From Chloroflexota bacterium (GTDB taxonomy: Bacteria; Chloroflexota; Ktedonobacteria; Ktedonobacterales; Ktedonobacteraceae), in the NCBI GenBank assembly GCA_005881995.1, contig VBHV01000100.1, positions 1 through 22,811 on the forward strand: a DNA stretch of 22,811 bases, written 5' to 3'. The translations under genes were made by a program, and so were the position numbers. Below, one piece after another: positions 12,585 through 21,229 of the stretch. Position 1 is the first letter of the stretch; the number at the start of each line of letters is the position of its first letter. The notes below the pieces were generated by a model. That model was not told the origin of the DNA and did no database searches. It worked only from the letters and a program-made list of their open reading frames with translations.

Positions 12585-13010
12585 TTACGGAAGCAGCTCA
12601 GTCACCGTCCAGGTATCGATGTATTTGGCGAGGTAGGCGTGATGGGGAGCGAGCAGATCGCGGATCTGCTTCAACTGGGCATAGCTGGCAGGACGCACCG
12701 CCAGGAAAGAGCGCCCTCGGTTGACCTCCTGCAGGTACACATCGTAATCCATCGAGGTAACGATGTTGAAAGGCGACTGGTCCTGTGACACTGCTTCCAC
12801 AAAATCGCGGCTCTCCAGGACGTGGATGTCGCGTTCATCGAAACCAGCGGCGCGCAGCGCTTGCGCGGCTTGCCTGGCATCTTGTAGATCGACAAACACG
12901 CTATGGACATATTTACGGGGGAACGGAGCTGCGGGAAGTGTCGGCTTCGTAGACACCGGCTCTTCAAGAGTCAACGGTTCATACGTTTCAAGGGTTGCTG
13001 CATAATTCAT
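12585..13010 (-). CDS. Small soluble protein, possible general-stress-protein-17M-like fold (141 aa)
   Basis: I do not recognise this gene firmly. After a Pro/Thr-rich N-terminus of about 35 residues, the rest has the rhythm of a ferredoxin-like domain: a strand (VHSVFVDL), a helix (ARQAAQALRAAGF), a strand (DIHVLESRDF), then YLQEVNRGRSFLAVRP as a strand, and a helix (YAQLKQIRDLLAPH). The pattern 'aa..LraaGF...dI.vl....Y..ev.rG..l..v' resembles the heat-induced stress protein YflT/GSP17M family (PF11181), but that is inference. No catalytic motif and no membrane segment are visible. The ATG at 13010 is preceded by a strong AGGAGG 9 nt upstream; an upstream in-frame start at 13046 lacks this. 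It is convergent with the kinase and divergent from the DUF2298 locus. Confidence 0.65.
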   Translation of the reverse strand: MNYAATLETYEPLTLEEPVSTKPTLPAAPFPRKYVHSVFVDLQDARQAAQALRAAGFDERDIHVLESRDFVEAVSQDQSPFNIVTSMDYDVYLQEVNRGRSFLAVRPASYAQLKQIRDLLAPHHAYLAKYIDTWTVTELLP

Positions 13011-13196
13011 GATTTGTAACCTCCTATGCTGTTCTTCTGTTTTCACTTGTTCATTTGTGACTGGAGAGTATTCTCCTTTGACATTGATAAGGGTAGCACG
13101 GGTTCATTGAAACTCTATTGGATATATATGTGAGTGTTCCAATGTTCATTTCTTCGCTGCTCACATGCGCTATATACGATTACAGCAAATACAGGC

Positions 13197-13225
13197 TTGA
13201 CCCACGTCGATCCCCTCTGTATACT
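13197..13225 (+). promoter_or_regulatory. Promoter of the DUF2298 locus
   Basis: TTGACC at 13197-13202, a 17-bp spacer and TATACT at 13220-13225 predict a start near 13232, 48 nt before the first ATG of the large membrane-protein genes. Confidence 0.7.
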
Positions 13226-13239
13226 AGAGCAAATTGTTG

Positions 13240-13282
13240 AGGTAGTTTATCTACCTGGCTCATCCTCCTCATTGCGAGGATG
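13240..13282 (+). promoter_or_regulatory. Two leader hairpins, the second burying the start codon
   Basis: AGGTAG/CTACCT (13240-13245 with 13251-13256, 5-nt loop) is followed by CATCCTC/GAGGATG (13261-13267 with 13276-13282, 8-nt loop). The second stem contains the ATG at 13280-13282 and the GAGG before it. Almost the whole predicted leader is taken up by these two stems. Confidence 0.5.
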
Positions 13283-15796
13283 GAGGAAGAAATACAGAGC
13301 GTGAAGCGTCGCATTTATTGGTATGTGCCACGTATACCAGTCCTGCTTGCTATAGCTTTGATTGGACTGGCTGCATCGCTTGTGTGCCTGTTTCTCCTCA
13401 ATCAAGCTCAGGCGCTTTTTTCGGGCGCACATAAAAGCCTGTTGCTCACTCCACAACAGATCGCCCAGGATCAGCAATCTCCCCCTTTTGGCTTTCAATT
13501 TCCCGCGCACAGCTTCGCCAACACCTTTCCCGTCTTCACCTGGTGGTTGGCTATTACACTGCTCGGTCTTGGAGTATTTCCCCTGGTATTCTCTTCACTG
13601 AGAGGATTGGCAGATCGTGGCTATATCTTTAGCAAGACGTTGGGCATACTCTTGCTGGCCTACCTTGCCTGGATGCTGGCTAATATGCGCCTGCTGGCGT
13701 TCAGCCACCTCTCGATGGTGATCGTGACCGGCGTGTTATGTGCAGCTGGCGCCGCGCTCCTTTTCTGGCAACGGGGCGCAATACGCGACTTTCTACGGCT
13801 GCGCTGGCGTTTCCTCTTGCTAGAAGAGGCGCTCTTCACGCTGGCCTTTTTGCTTTTCGCCGGCATTCGTTCGCTCAATCCCGATCTGTGGGCCATCAAC
13901 CTGGGCGGTGAGAAGCCGATGGAAATGGCCTTCCTGAACGCCATATTGCGCAGCCCTTACATGCCGCCCATCGATCCCTGGTTCGCTGGCGGCTATATCA
14001 ACTACTACTATTACGGTTATATTATCTTCGGCGCGCTCATCAAGCTCACAGGCATTGCTCCTTCGACGGCCTTTAACCTGGCGATCCCTACCCTCTTCGC
14101 ATTAACGTTTGGTAACGCATTTTCGCTGGTCTACAATCTCAGGCGTCGTATGCCGGTGGCCCTGCTCGGCGGCTATTTTGCCGCGATCATCGGGAACTTT
14201 GACGGCGCGCTTCAACTGAAAGAGCAGGTGCAGGCTATCCTGGCCCATCTGCCACTCCCAATGTTTGATTACTGGCGCAGCAGTCGTATCATTCCCTTCA
14301 CCATCAATGAGTTCCCTTTCTGGAGCTTTCTCTTCGCGGACCTGCATCCCCACGTGATGAATATGCCCATCACAGTACTCATGCTGGGGATTATCGCATT
14401 GTTCTTTTGTTCAGATAGCAAATATGAAACATCCTTGCACGCTCTGCCGCTCTACGCGCTTGCCGCCTTTGTCTTTGGCACGCTCGCCTGCGTGAATCCC
14501 TGGGATATGCCCGTCTACGCCCTGCTTCTGGGAGCGGCTCTTGTAATGCGCACATTTGTTGCCACAAAGGGTAAAGCGGTTACAGCGCGCATCGTTTCAC
14601 TGGTTCGCACCCTGGGGATATTGATCGTATTGTACGGGTCTGCCTATTTACTGTACTGGCCTTTCTATGCCAGCTACCGGCAGTTGTATGTGAATGGCCT
14701 GGGATTCGTCACACAGGGAAGCAGCCTGGGCGATTATCTTACCATTAACGGCCTCTGGATCTTCCTGGCTCTGAGCTTCTTCTTGCTCGAACTCTATCGC
14801 TGGTGGACACCGCGGCTGGCAGCAAGAATGGTAAGCGAGCCTGCCACCCGCGTCGAAGTAGCGCGTCACGTTGCCGGTTATCTGCTGCTGTGCGGGGTTG
14901 TCTTGACGTTCGTTGCCCTGCTCGGGCTGAAGACGTTGCTGATAGGATTGATTGCGCTAGGGGTATTCCTCTTTGTTGTGCAGCAGGATGCCGGAACGCG
15001 CTTCACTTATCTCCTGCTACTGATGGGATTGTGTATTAGCCTGGGAGTGGAAGTAGTCTATGTGCGCGACTTTTTAGATGGTGGCATTTATGCGCGTATG
15101 AATACGGTCTTCAAGTTTTCCATACAGGCCTGGTTCTGTTTTGCCATCGGCGGCGCGTTAGTCGTACAGCGCCTCTGGCAAGGGTCAGGAGGTTTTGTGA
15201 AGCGCACCTGGCTGGTCATCTTCGCGCTGCTCATGGTGGGCAACTCGCTCTTTGTGTTGCCCGGCACGCTTGCGCGCATTCACGATCACCAGCTCTGGGT
15301 GCAGTGGCAGCCTCCCGCGCAGAGCGCCAATTACATCCCTACGTTGGATGGAAGCGCTTTTATGCGCGCGTGGTATCCCGGAGACGCGGATGCTATTGCG
15401 TGGATGAATGGAAATATCTCGGGGTCGCCGGTCGTGCTGGAGGCTGCCGCGCCGTACTCATTTTCGTGGTTCAGCCGCGTCTCCGTCTACACGGGCTTAC
15501 CCGGTGTGCTGGGTTGGCCAGATCACGTCGGTGAGCAGCGCACCAACGACCAGGTCTTGAACCGCCTGACCGATGTTGGTATCATCTATACAACGCCCAA
15601 TGTGAAGCTGGCCATACTCTTATTGCGCTACTATCATGTACGCTATATCTACGTGGGCCAACTGGAGCGCGATGCCTACGCCCAACAATCGACGACGGGC
15701 CTGGATAAGTTTGATAAAATGGTAGGAAAAACGCTGCGGCTCGTCTATCGTTATCATGGCGTCACTATCTACGAGGTGATAGATGGCAGCGAATAG
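13280..15796 (+). CDS. DUF2298 / Chlor_Arch_YYY polytopic membrane protein, paralogue 1 (838 aa)
   Basis: This is a very hydrophobic protein with a dozen or more predicted membrane segments. It carries the tyrosine run that names the family: INYYYYGY at about residues 238-245. Around it are EKPMEMAFLNAILRS, TINEFPFWSFLFADLHPH (about 341-358), ARMNTVFKFSIQAW (about 605-618) and a C-terminal soluble-looking region with TGLPGVLGW and VRYIYVGQLE. The same motif order recurs in the next gene, so the two are paralogues. TIGR03662/DUF2298 members are known in Chloroflexi and Archaea with no proven function. The overall plan (long first extracytoplasmic loop with acidic residues, many helices, C-terminal external domain) resembles GT-C glycosyltransferases, which is my inference. 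The ATG at 13280 has poor ribosome-site spacing; GTG at 13301 is an alternative start. Confidence 0.88.
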   Translation: MEEEIQSVKRRIYWYVPRIPVLLAIALIGLAASLVCLFLLNQAQALFSGAHKSLLLTPQQIAQDQQSPPFGFQFPAHSFANTFPVFTWWLAITLLGLGVFPLVFSSLRGLADRGYIFSKTLGILLLAYLAWMLANMRLLAFSHLSMVIVTGVLCAAGAALLFWQRGAIRDFLRLRWRFLLLEEALFTLAFLLFAGIRSLNPDLWAINLGGEKPMEMAFLNAILRSPYMPPIDPWFAGGYINYYYYGYIIFGALIKLTGIAPSTAFNLAIPTLFALTFGNAFSLVYNLRRRMPVALLGGYFAAIIGNFDGALQLKEQVQAILAHLPLPMFDYWRSSRIIPFTINEFPFWSFLFADLHPHVMNMPITVLMLGIIALFFCSDSKYETSLHALPLYALAAFVFGTLACVNPWDMPVYALLLGAALVMRTFVATKGKAVTARIVSLVRTLGILIVLYGSAYLLYWPFYASYRQLYVNGLGFVTQGSSLGDYLTINGLWIFLALSFFLLELYRWWTPRLAARMVSEPATRVEVARHVAGYLLLCGVVLTFVALLGLKTLLIGLIALGVFLFVVQQDAGTRFTYLLLLMGLCISLGVEVVYVRDFLDGGIYARMNTVFKFSIQAWFCFAIGGALVVQRLWQGSGGFVKRTWLVIFALLMVGNSLFVLPGTLARIHDHQLWVQWQPPAQSANYIPTLDGSAFMRAWYPGDADAIAWMNGNISGSPVVLEAAAPYSFSWFSRVSVYTGLPGVLGWPDHVGEQRTNDQVLNRLTDVGIIYTTPNVKLAILLLRYYHVRYIYVGQLERDAYAQQSTTGLDKFDKMVGKTLRLVYRYHGVTIYEVIDGSE

Positions 15797-15872
15797 GAGA
15801 GATGGGCGCTTGCAATAAGATGAATGGCACAAATTAGGAACATATGAGATAATGAAAACGTCTTATAATGAA

Positions 15873-15890
15873 ACGAACTGTGCAGTTCGT
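15873..15890. repeat. Perfect 8-bp dyad between the two DUF2298 genes
   Basis: ACGAACTG and CAGTTCGT are separated by 2 nt. The dyad begins 4 bp after a TATAAT hexamer at 15864-15869, for which I see no good -35. No T run follows, so an operator is more likely than a terminator. The rest of the 169-bp gap is AT-rich and shows no gene. Confidence 0.45.
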
Positions 15891-15965
15891 AAAATTGTGC
15901 TGTAGCATGCGTGTTATTATAGGGGTACTTATTGCCACTTCCTGAAGATATATTAGAGAGAATCT

Positions 15966-18710
15966 ATGCTTGAACTATTGCAGATGTGGGCGCTGGTTGA
16001 AGTGTTGGGTCTTATGGGCCTCCCGCTCACCATTACCGTATTCAAGAATCTGCCTGACCGCGGCTGGGCCTTTACAAAAATTGTAGGCATGGCATTGCTG
16101 GCTTTCTGCGTCTGGCTGCCATTGATGACGTTACAATTTTTACCGTTCAGCCAGTTGTTCATCTTCGGTGTGCTGCTCATACTGCTCGCTCTGAATGTCA
16201 TCGGCTTTGCGCGCGTCTGGAATACCCTTGTCCAGTTGGTGCGTACTCACCTGGTTTATATAGTGGTCTGCGAGCTGATATTTTTCGGCATGATGTTCTT
16301 GCTTGGCTGGATTCGCTCCTACGGCCCGGACATCCGCTTTTATGAAATGTTTATGGATGAGGGCTTCCTCTCAGCCATCATGCGCAGTCAACATTTTCCT
16401 CCCAACGATATGTGGCTCTCCGGTTATCCTATCAACTATTATTACTACGCGCACTATACGATTGCGGTGCTGGCAAAATTGCTGGGGCAGCCGTCCTCTA
16501 TCGCCTTCAATACAGGTATCTGCACATTCTTCGGCCTGACTGCGGTCAACATCTTTGGCGTCACGAGCAATATTGTGGCATGGGCAAGTCATCGACGGCG
16601 CTCCAGCGAGGTGAGTCAGGCAAAGCGTTCGCCTTTCGCATTCCTGAAACGGCGCACATCTGCAACACGGTTCGCGTTTCCGTCAATGCTCGGCGCTATT
16701 CCGTTTGGTTTGATCTCCATCCTGATGGGCCTGGTGCTGGGTAACCTGGCCTCCACACAGAGTTGGTGGAAAGACCATGGCGATCTACCTTATTATTACT
16801 GGTTCAATGTCAGCCGCATCGTCGATAAGACCATCAATGAGTTTCCCGCCTTTAGCTTCCTGCTTTCCTGCTTCCATGCGCACGTGCTGACACTGGCTTT
16901 CACCATCCTGGCCATCGGGCTCGTCTTCAACCTGTTTTTAGAGCAAGGCGATAGCGGCGACCCCGAAGACGCGAAGGGGCTGCGCGTGTTTGGACGTGGG
17001 TGGAGGCTCTTCCTGAATCTGGGCTTAATGGCGATCGTGCTGGGCGGTTTGTTCACCATGAATGGCTGGGATTTACCGACCTACCTGGGCCTGGCGCTCG
17101 TGTGTATCGCCTTACAGCAATGGTTGGCCTACAAACGTTTTTGTTTTGAGCTGGTGCTGGATGTCTTTACAAACTGCGCTTCGCTCGCCGCGCTCTCATT
17201 TTTCTTCTATGCTCCATTCTATCTCAATTTCATTTCGCCCTCGCAAGGCGTCGGTATAGTAGGGGCGGCAGACCGCTCCCCGATATCGGATGAAATGTTG
17301 ATCTATGGTACGTTTATGTTCCTGTTCGTGTCATTGCTGCTGGTCAATCTGTTGCGCGATCGCTCCCCAGCTTCCCCGGCGGATGCCTTTCAATTAGCGG
17401 GAAACCCGGGCGCGTTACCTGCCGTCACAAATGCGTCGGGAGACCAGAAGCCGTTGATCGGCGCCAATGGACATGCTAATGGCTACCATGGAGATTTTAC
17501 CCACCCTGATGATACATCTAAGAGCGGCAATCGATTGACCACAACGAGCGGATCTCACGCCGTAGTTCAAGGGAGCCAACAGTTTGTGGCTATATCGCGG
17601 GCCCTCCTCGCATCAACGGATGACAAGGATGCCGGCAGTGAAGAAGACATCGTGGAGATCCCTCTCGCGCATAGCACATCGACCCCGCCTACGCAATCAG
17701 AAGAAGCTGAGCGTGAGGAAACTACGAGTTCTTCCGCTGGCCGCCCGCACTGGCTAACGGTACGTTTCGTTTCCCAGGTGTTGATTATAGCAGCAGCTCT
17801 CTTGACGCTGGTATTGCTGAAAAATAGCCTGTGGTTTGTGATCGTTGGCTGCATTACTGCGCTGGGTGTGGAATTGACGCTGTATCATTTGGATGACCGC
17901 CCACGGGCGTTTACGCTCTTGTTAGGCACGGTGGCATTTGCCCTGGTCGCTCTGACAGAGATTTTCTACCTGAAGGATGTCTTTGCCGGGAACTTCCCGC
18001 GTATGAACACAGTGTTCAAGTTCTACTTTCAGGCCTGGGCGCTACTCGCCATTACATCGGGTGCGGGAATGTACTTTATTCTAGAAAGTTTTCGCTCCGC
18101 CTCGAGTTCCATCGGCATGCATTTGTGGGTTCGCCGGGTAGGGCAGACGGTCTGGTCTGTCGTCTTCCTGTTGCTCTTGTTGGCCGGGATGGTCTATCCT
18201 CTAGTTGGAACGTACCAGCGCTACAATCAATTTGCGCAGCGCACCAATAGCCTGAACGGCATAGACTATCTACAGTCCTACAGCCCTGGAGACTACTACG
18301 CCATTCAATGGCTCAATAGCCACGTGGAAGGCTCCCCGGTAATTGTGGAGGCTTTTGGACCTCTGGGGGGAGATTACAGCGACTACGGACGTATCTCAGC
18401 CTTTACGGGGCTGCCAACGCTCATTGGTTGGGCAGGACACGAATATCAGTGGCGCGTGAACTGGCTGAATAACGATTCCTTCGCGGCCGATTTTTACCAA
18501 CGGGGATCGGATGTCAACCGCATCTATACCTCGAAGGACCCCCAGACGGTACTGAGTATCCTGGCACGTTACCAGGCAACGTATCTCTACGTAGGTAATC
18601 TTGAAGTCGCTACATATGCTGGCTCTGACCTGAGCCGTTTTCGTCAATTTATGCCGATCGTTTACCAGGCCAATGGCGTAACTATATACAAAGTTCCCGG
18701 AAATTCGTGA
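15966..18710 (+). CDS. DUF2298 / Chlor_Arch_YYY polytopic membrane protein, paralogue 2 (914 aa)
   Basis: This is the second member of the pair, with the same ordered motifs: MDEGFLSAIMRS, then INYYYYAHY (about residues 155-163), TINEFPAFSFLLSCFHAH (about 288-305), PRMNTVFKFYFQAW (about 677-690), and C-terminal TGLPTLIGWAGHE and ATYLYVGNLE. It lacks the N-terminal extension of paralogue 1, which places its tyrosine run about 80 residues earlier. Unlike paralogue 1 it has a hydrophilic, low-complexity insert at about residues 465-595, rich in Ser, Thr, Gly, Asp and Glu, between membrane segments and presumably looped into one compartment. The ATG at 15966 follows a weak purine-rich site (AGAGAG). 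The next gene starts within about 55 nt, so the two are probably co-transcribed. Function is unknown; a GT-C-like envelope-sugar enzyme is the leading guess. Confidence 0.88.
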   Translation: MLELLQMWALVEVLGLMGLPLTITVFKNLPDRGWAFTKIVGMALLAFCVWLPLMTLQFLPFSQLFIFGVLLILLALNVIGFARVWNTLVQLVRTHLVYIVVCELIFFGMMFLLGWIRSYGPDIRFYEMFMDEGFLSAIMRSQHFPPNDMWLSGYPINYYYYAHYTIAVLAKLLGQPSSIAFNTGICTFFGLTAVNIFGVTSNIVAWASHRRRSSEVSQAKRSPFAFLKRRTSATRFAFPSMLGAIPFGLISILMGLVLGNLASTQSWWKDHGDLPYYYWFNVSRIVDKTINEFPAFSFLLSCFHAHVLTLAFTILAIGLVFNLFLEQGDSGDPEDAKGLRVFGRGWRLFLNLGLMAIVLGGLFTMNGWDLPTYLGLALVCIALQQWLAYKRFCFELVLDVFTNCASLAALSFFFYAPFYLNFISPSQGVGIVGAADRSPISDEMLIYGTFMFLFVSLLLVNLLRDRSPASPADAFQLAGNPGALPAVTNASGDQKPLIGANGHANGYHGDFTHPDDTSKSGNRLTTTSGSHAVVQGSQQFVAISRALLASTDDKDAGSEEDIVEIPLAHSTSTPPTQSEEAEREETTSSSAGRPHWLTVRFVSQVLIIAAALLTLVLLKNSLWFVIVGCITALGVELTLYHLDDRPRAFTLLLGTVAFALVALTEIFYLKDVFAGNFPRMNTVFKFYFQAWALLAITSGAGMYFILESFRSASSSIGMHLWVRRVGQTVWSVVFLLLLLAGMVYPLVGTYQRYNQFAQRTNSLNGIDYLQSYSPGDYYAIQWLNSHVEGSPVIVEAFGPLGGDYSDYGRISAFTGLPTLIGWAGHEYQWRVNWLNNDSFAADFYQRGSDVNRIYTSKDPQTVLSILARYQATYLYVGNLEVATYAGSDLSRFRQFMPIVYQANGVTIYKVPGNS

Positions 18711-18765
18711 TGCCAGCGTTGTATTACTGGAATGTATTGAAAGTTGGGCCAGGAGGAGTAGTCCA

Positions 18766-18985
18766 TTGAAGAGCTTTGAGACCAGACCGCTCGCAGATGA
18801 GAATCATGCAGACCAGGTGTCGAATGAAATTGAAACTGAGTCCCCCGAAGTAGAACGTGAACATGAGGTCTCTGCTGAGCAGGGGGAGCTTGTGGTAGTG
18901 AGGGGAACGACTGAGGACATTGAGGCGCCCGGTGAGGAAGTTGACGGGCAAATACTGCCGCCTCCGCAGCGCCGCGCCCTTCTGG
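18766..18985 (+). CDS. Probable N-terminal tail of the GT-C protein, in a different frame
   Basis: A good AGGAGG followed by TTG at 18766 opens a frame that encodes a strongly acidic, hydrophilic tail (ENHADQVSNEIETESPEVER and on) ending in PPPQRR near 18964-18978. Immediately afterwards the frame loses sense (it ends at 19035), while the frame one base later begins the classical first membrane helix [19 protein letters not shown]. The junction lies in a GC-alternating stretch (about 18968-18979). An acidic cytoplasmic tail closed by a basic cluster before helix 1 is what an intact gene would have. The real gene is therefore probably 18766-21229 with one extra base here, or it uses +1 frameshifting. 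Confidence 0.55.
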
Positions 18986-21229
18986 GGAGTCATTCTGCTG
19001 GGCGCGATTCTGCGTTTCTGGGGATTGGGAGATAAGCCGCTTCATCACGACGAAAGCTTGCATGCCTACTACTCCTGGCAGCTATTGTTGAATCTTGAAC
19101 ACTGGTCCTGGTGTATCAGCCCGCCGCCATCGGATCCCAGCTACGCGTGCTATACCTATAACCCGTTGTTGCACGGGCCGTTCCAGTTCCACTTTATCGC
19201 GCTGGTCTACAGAATCTCTCAATTAGTAGGCGCGCCCGATAATGGTATCAGCACCACCACGGTACGTATTCCCGCGGCGCTGCTGGGTACGTTGATCGTG
19301 GCCCTGCCCTACTTCCTGCGTGACTACCTTGGGAAATGGGGCGCGCTGCTCGCCAGTTTCCTGCTGGCGGTATCACCATCTATAGTCTACTTCTCCCGCT
19401 TCGCACGTGAAGACATCTACTTTGCCTGTTTTACGCTGGTCTGGATTGTAGGTGTCGCACGTTATGTGCGTGATCGCAAGATGCGCTGGCTGGTGATTGC
19501 TGCTGCCGGTTTCGCCCTCGCCTACGCGACGAAAGAAGCCATCTTCTTAGAGATGCTCATTTTTGGCGCGTTCCTGGGTGCGCTGATCGTGTGGGAGCTC
19601 GGTTTGAAGCTGCCCCTGCGCGCGCGCTTGAGCAATGGTTCTTCACCGGGAGCGTTGCTGCCGCAGACATTCGCTCCGCTGTTTGTGGTGGTCTACTTCG
19701 CCATTGCCGGTATAGCGGGAAAGTTGTTGCTCAACTGGATCGACGCCCTCGCCAAAGTCATCGTGACTCCTGGAGGAGCTCCCACAGCACAAGCCGATCA
19801 GTTTGTCAATAATTTGAAGCAAAACACGGTGGCGACCATCCCCTGGCTTGGTATTGCATTGGGCGTTTTTGTGCTGATCCTGCTCTTCCGTGAGATGTCG
19901 GGCAAATTGCCCTCCCAGGAAAGACGTGGATTGGCGAAGTTCGTCGATCCACAGAAACAGCCGTTGTTGGATGCCATTGTCACTATGCCCTGGACGCATT
20001 GGTTCTTTGCGCTGCTGTGTGGCTGGGCCATTTTCCTGGTGCTGTTCACCGTACTCTTTACCAACCCGGCCGGTGGCATCGGTGATGGTATCTGGCAGGG
20101 TATCTATTACTGGGTACAGCAGCAGCAGGTGGCGCGTGGCAACCAACCCTGGTATTACTACCTGATGGTCATTCCTCTCTATGAGCAGATAGGAGTAGTC
20201 TTCGGCTTGATCGGCATCCTGCGCTGTATTGCCCAACCGACTCGTTTCCGCCTCTTCCTGGTCTACTGGTTGGTAGGCAACCTCTTCCTCTACTCCTGGG
20301 CCGCTGAGAAGATGCCCTGGCTGACCATCCACATGACCATGCCCTTGATGCTGCTGGCAGCAATTGGCCTTGAGCCGGTAGTTGTGACATGCGTCAACTT
20401 TGTCAGGCAGTTCTTAAGCAGCAAGGCGGTCGATGCGCCAGTTGCAGAGGCAAGTGTAAACGGCAATGTACCGCCGGTGGTCAGTCAGCCCCCCTCGCGC
20501 CGCAGAGTCGGCCTCTTTTCGGGGAGTGCGGCACTGCTGGGCCTGGTCGCGGCGTTGTTGTTACTTTTGCCGACGCTGCATAATACGTACGAGTTATCGT
20601 ATATTCACCCCGCCGATGGTCCGCACGAAATGCTGGTCTATGTGCAGACGACCACTGATGTCAATATCGTCATGAACAAGATCAATCAGCTGGATCAGAA
20701 ATTCTATGGTGGACAACACCAGATACCCATTGCAATCACGGCTGATGCAACGTGGCCGTTCGCATGGTACGTGCGCGACTATCCCAACATCTGCTTCGAT
20801 TATCCAACCGGCTGTCCAACCTGGCCGAAGAATCTCCCGGTAATCATAGGCGCCGGGGATGCCATCTACAGTATGGAGACTCAGTATACCGCGGTCGGTG
20901 GTGGACGCACGAACAGCCTGGGTGGCAGTCCCTACGTGTTCCACCAGTACCACATGCGCACGTGGTGGGATGAAGGATATAAGCAGCCCATCTGCGAAAC
21001 GGATCCCAGCGTTTCTTGCGCGGGACAGCCCCTCTATGGCTACGTTGGCCCATTGCTCTGGCTCAGCTACGGTAATAATCCGCCTCCCGGCGCGAAATTC
21101 AATTTCGGCCTTGCCGCGCAGCGCATCTGGAACTGGTGGTGGAACCGTACTGCCTTCGGCGACACGAACGGCTCATTCGATATGGTGCTGCTCATCCGTA
21201 ACGATTTGAGTAAAGCAGTTGCGCCGTAG
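18920..21229 (+). CDS. GT-C-type membrane glycosyltransferase-like protein (TIGR03663-like)
   Basis: This polytopic protein resembles the dolichyl-phosphate-mannose protein mannosyltransferase superfamily at its N-terminus. After helix 1 (about residues 20-36) comes [18 protein letters not shown] with the DE pair at 44-45, then [10 protein letters not shown] with HGP at 85-87; these are the invariant features noted for TIGR03663. [14 protein letters not shown] and [12 protein letters not shown] follow, then further helices including [19 protein letters not shown], and a C-terminal domain of about 200 residues outside the membrane, rich in Trp, Tyr and Pro. Such enzymes move a sugar from a polyprenyl-phosphate donor across the membrane. 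TIGR03663 genes are known to sit near DUF2298 genes, as here. The in-frame start is TTG 18920, but the true N-terminus probably lies in another frame (18766). Its stop falls inside the 3' end of the convergent phosphoketolase frame. Confidence 0.85.
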   Translation: MRRPVRKLTGKYCRLRSAAPFWGVILLGAILRFWGLGDKPLHHDESLHAYYSWQLLLNLEHWSWCISPPPSDPSYACYTYNPLLHGPFQFHFIALVYRISQLVGAPDNGISTTTVRIPAALLGTLIVALPYFLRDYLGKWGALLASFLLAVSPSIVYFSRFAREDIYFACFTLVWIVGVARYVRDRKMRWLVIAAAGFALAYATKEAIFLEMLIFGAFLGALIVWELGLKLPLRARLSNGSSPGALLPQTFAPLFVVVYFAIAGIAGKLLLNWIDALAKVIVTPGGAPTAQADQFVNNLKQNTVATIPWLGIALGVFVLILLFREMSGKLPSQERRGLAKFVDPQKQPLLDAIVTMPWTHWFFALLCGWAIFLVLFTVLFTNPAGGIGDGIWQGIYYWVQQQQVARGNQPWYYYLMVIPLYEQIGVVFGLIGILRCIAQPTRFRLFLVYWLVGNLFLYSWAAEKMPWLTIHMTMPLMLLAAIGLEPVVVTCVNFVRQFLSSKAVDAPVAEASVNGNVPPVVSQPPSRRRVGLFSGSAALLGLVAALLLLLPTLHNTYELSYIHPADGPHEMLVYVQTTTDVNIVMNKINQLDQKFYGGQHQIPIAITADATWPFAWYVRDYPNICFDYPTGCPTWPKNLPVIIGAGDAIYSMETQYTAVGGGRTNSLGGSPYVFHQYHMRTWWDEGYKQPICETDPSVSCAGQPLYGYVGPLLWLSYGNNPPPGAKFNFGLAAQRIWNWWWNRTAFGDTNGSFDMVLLIRNDLSKAVAP

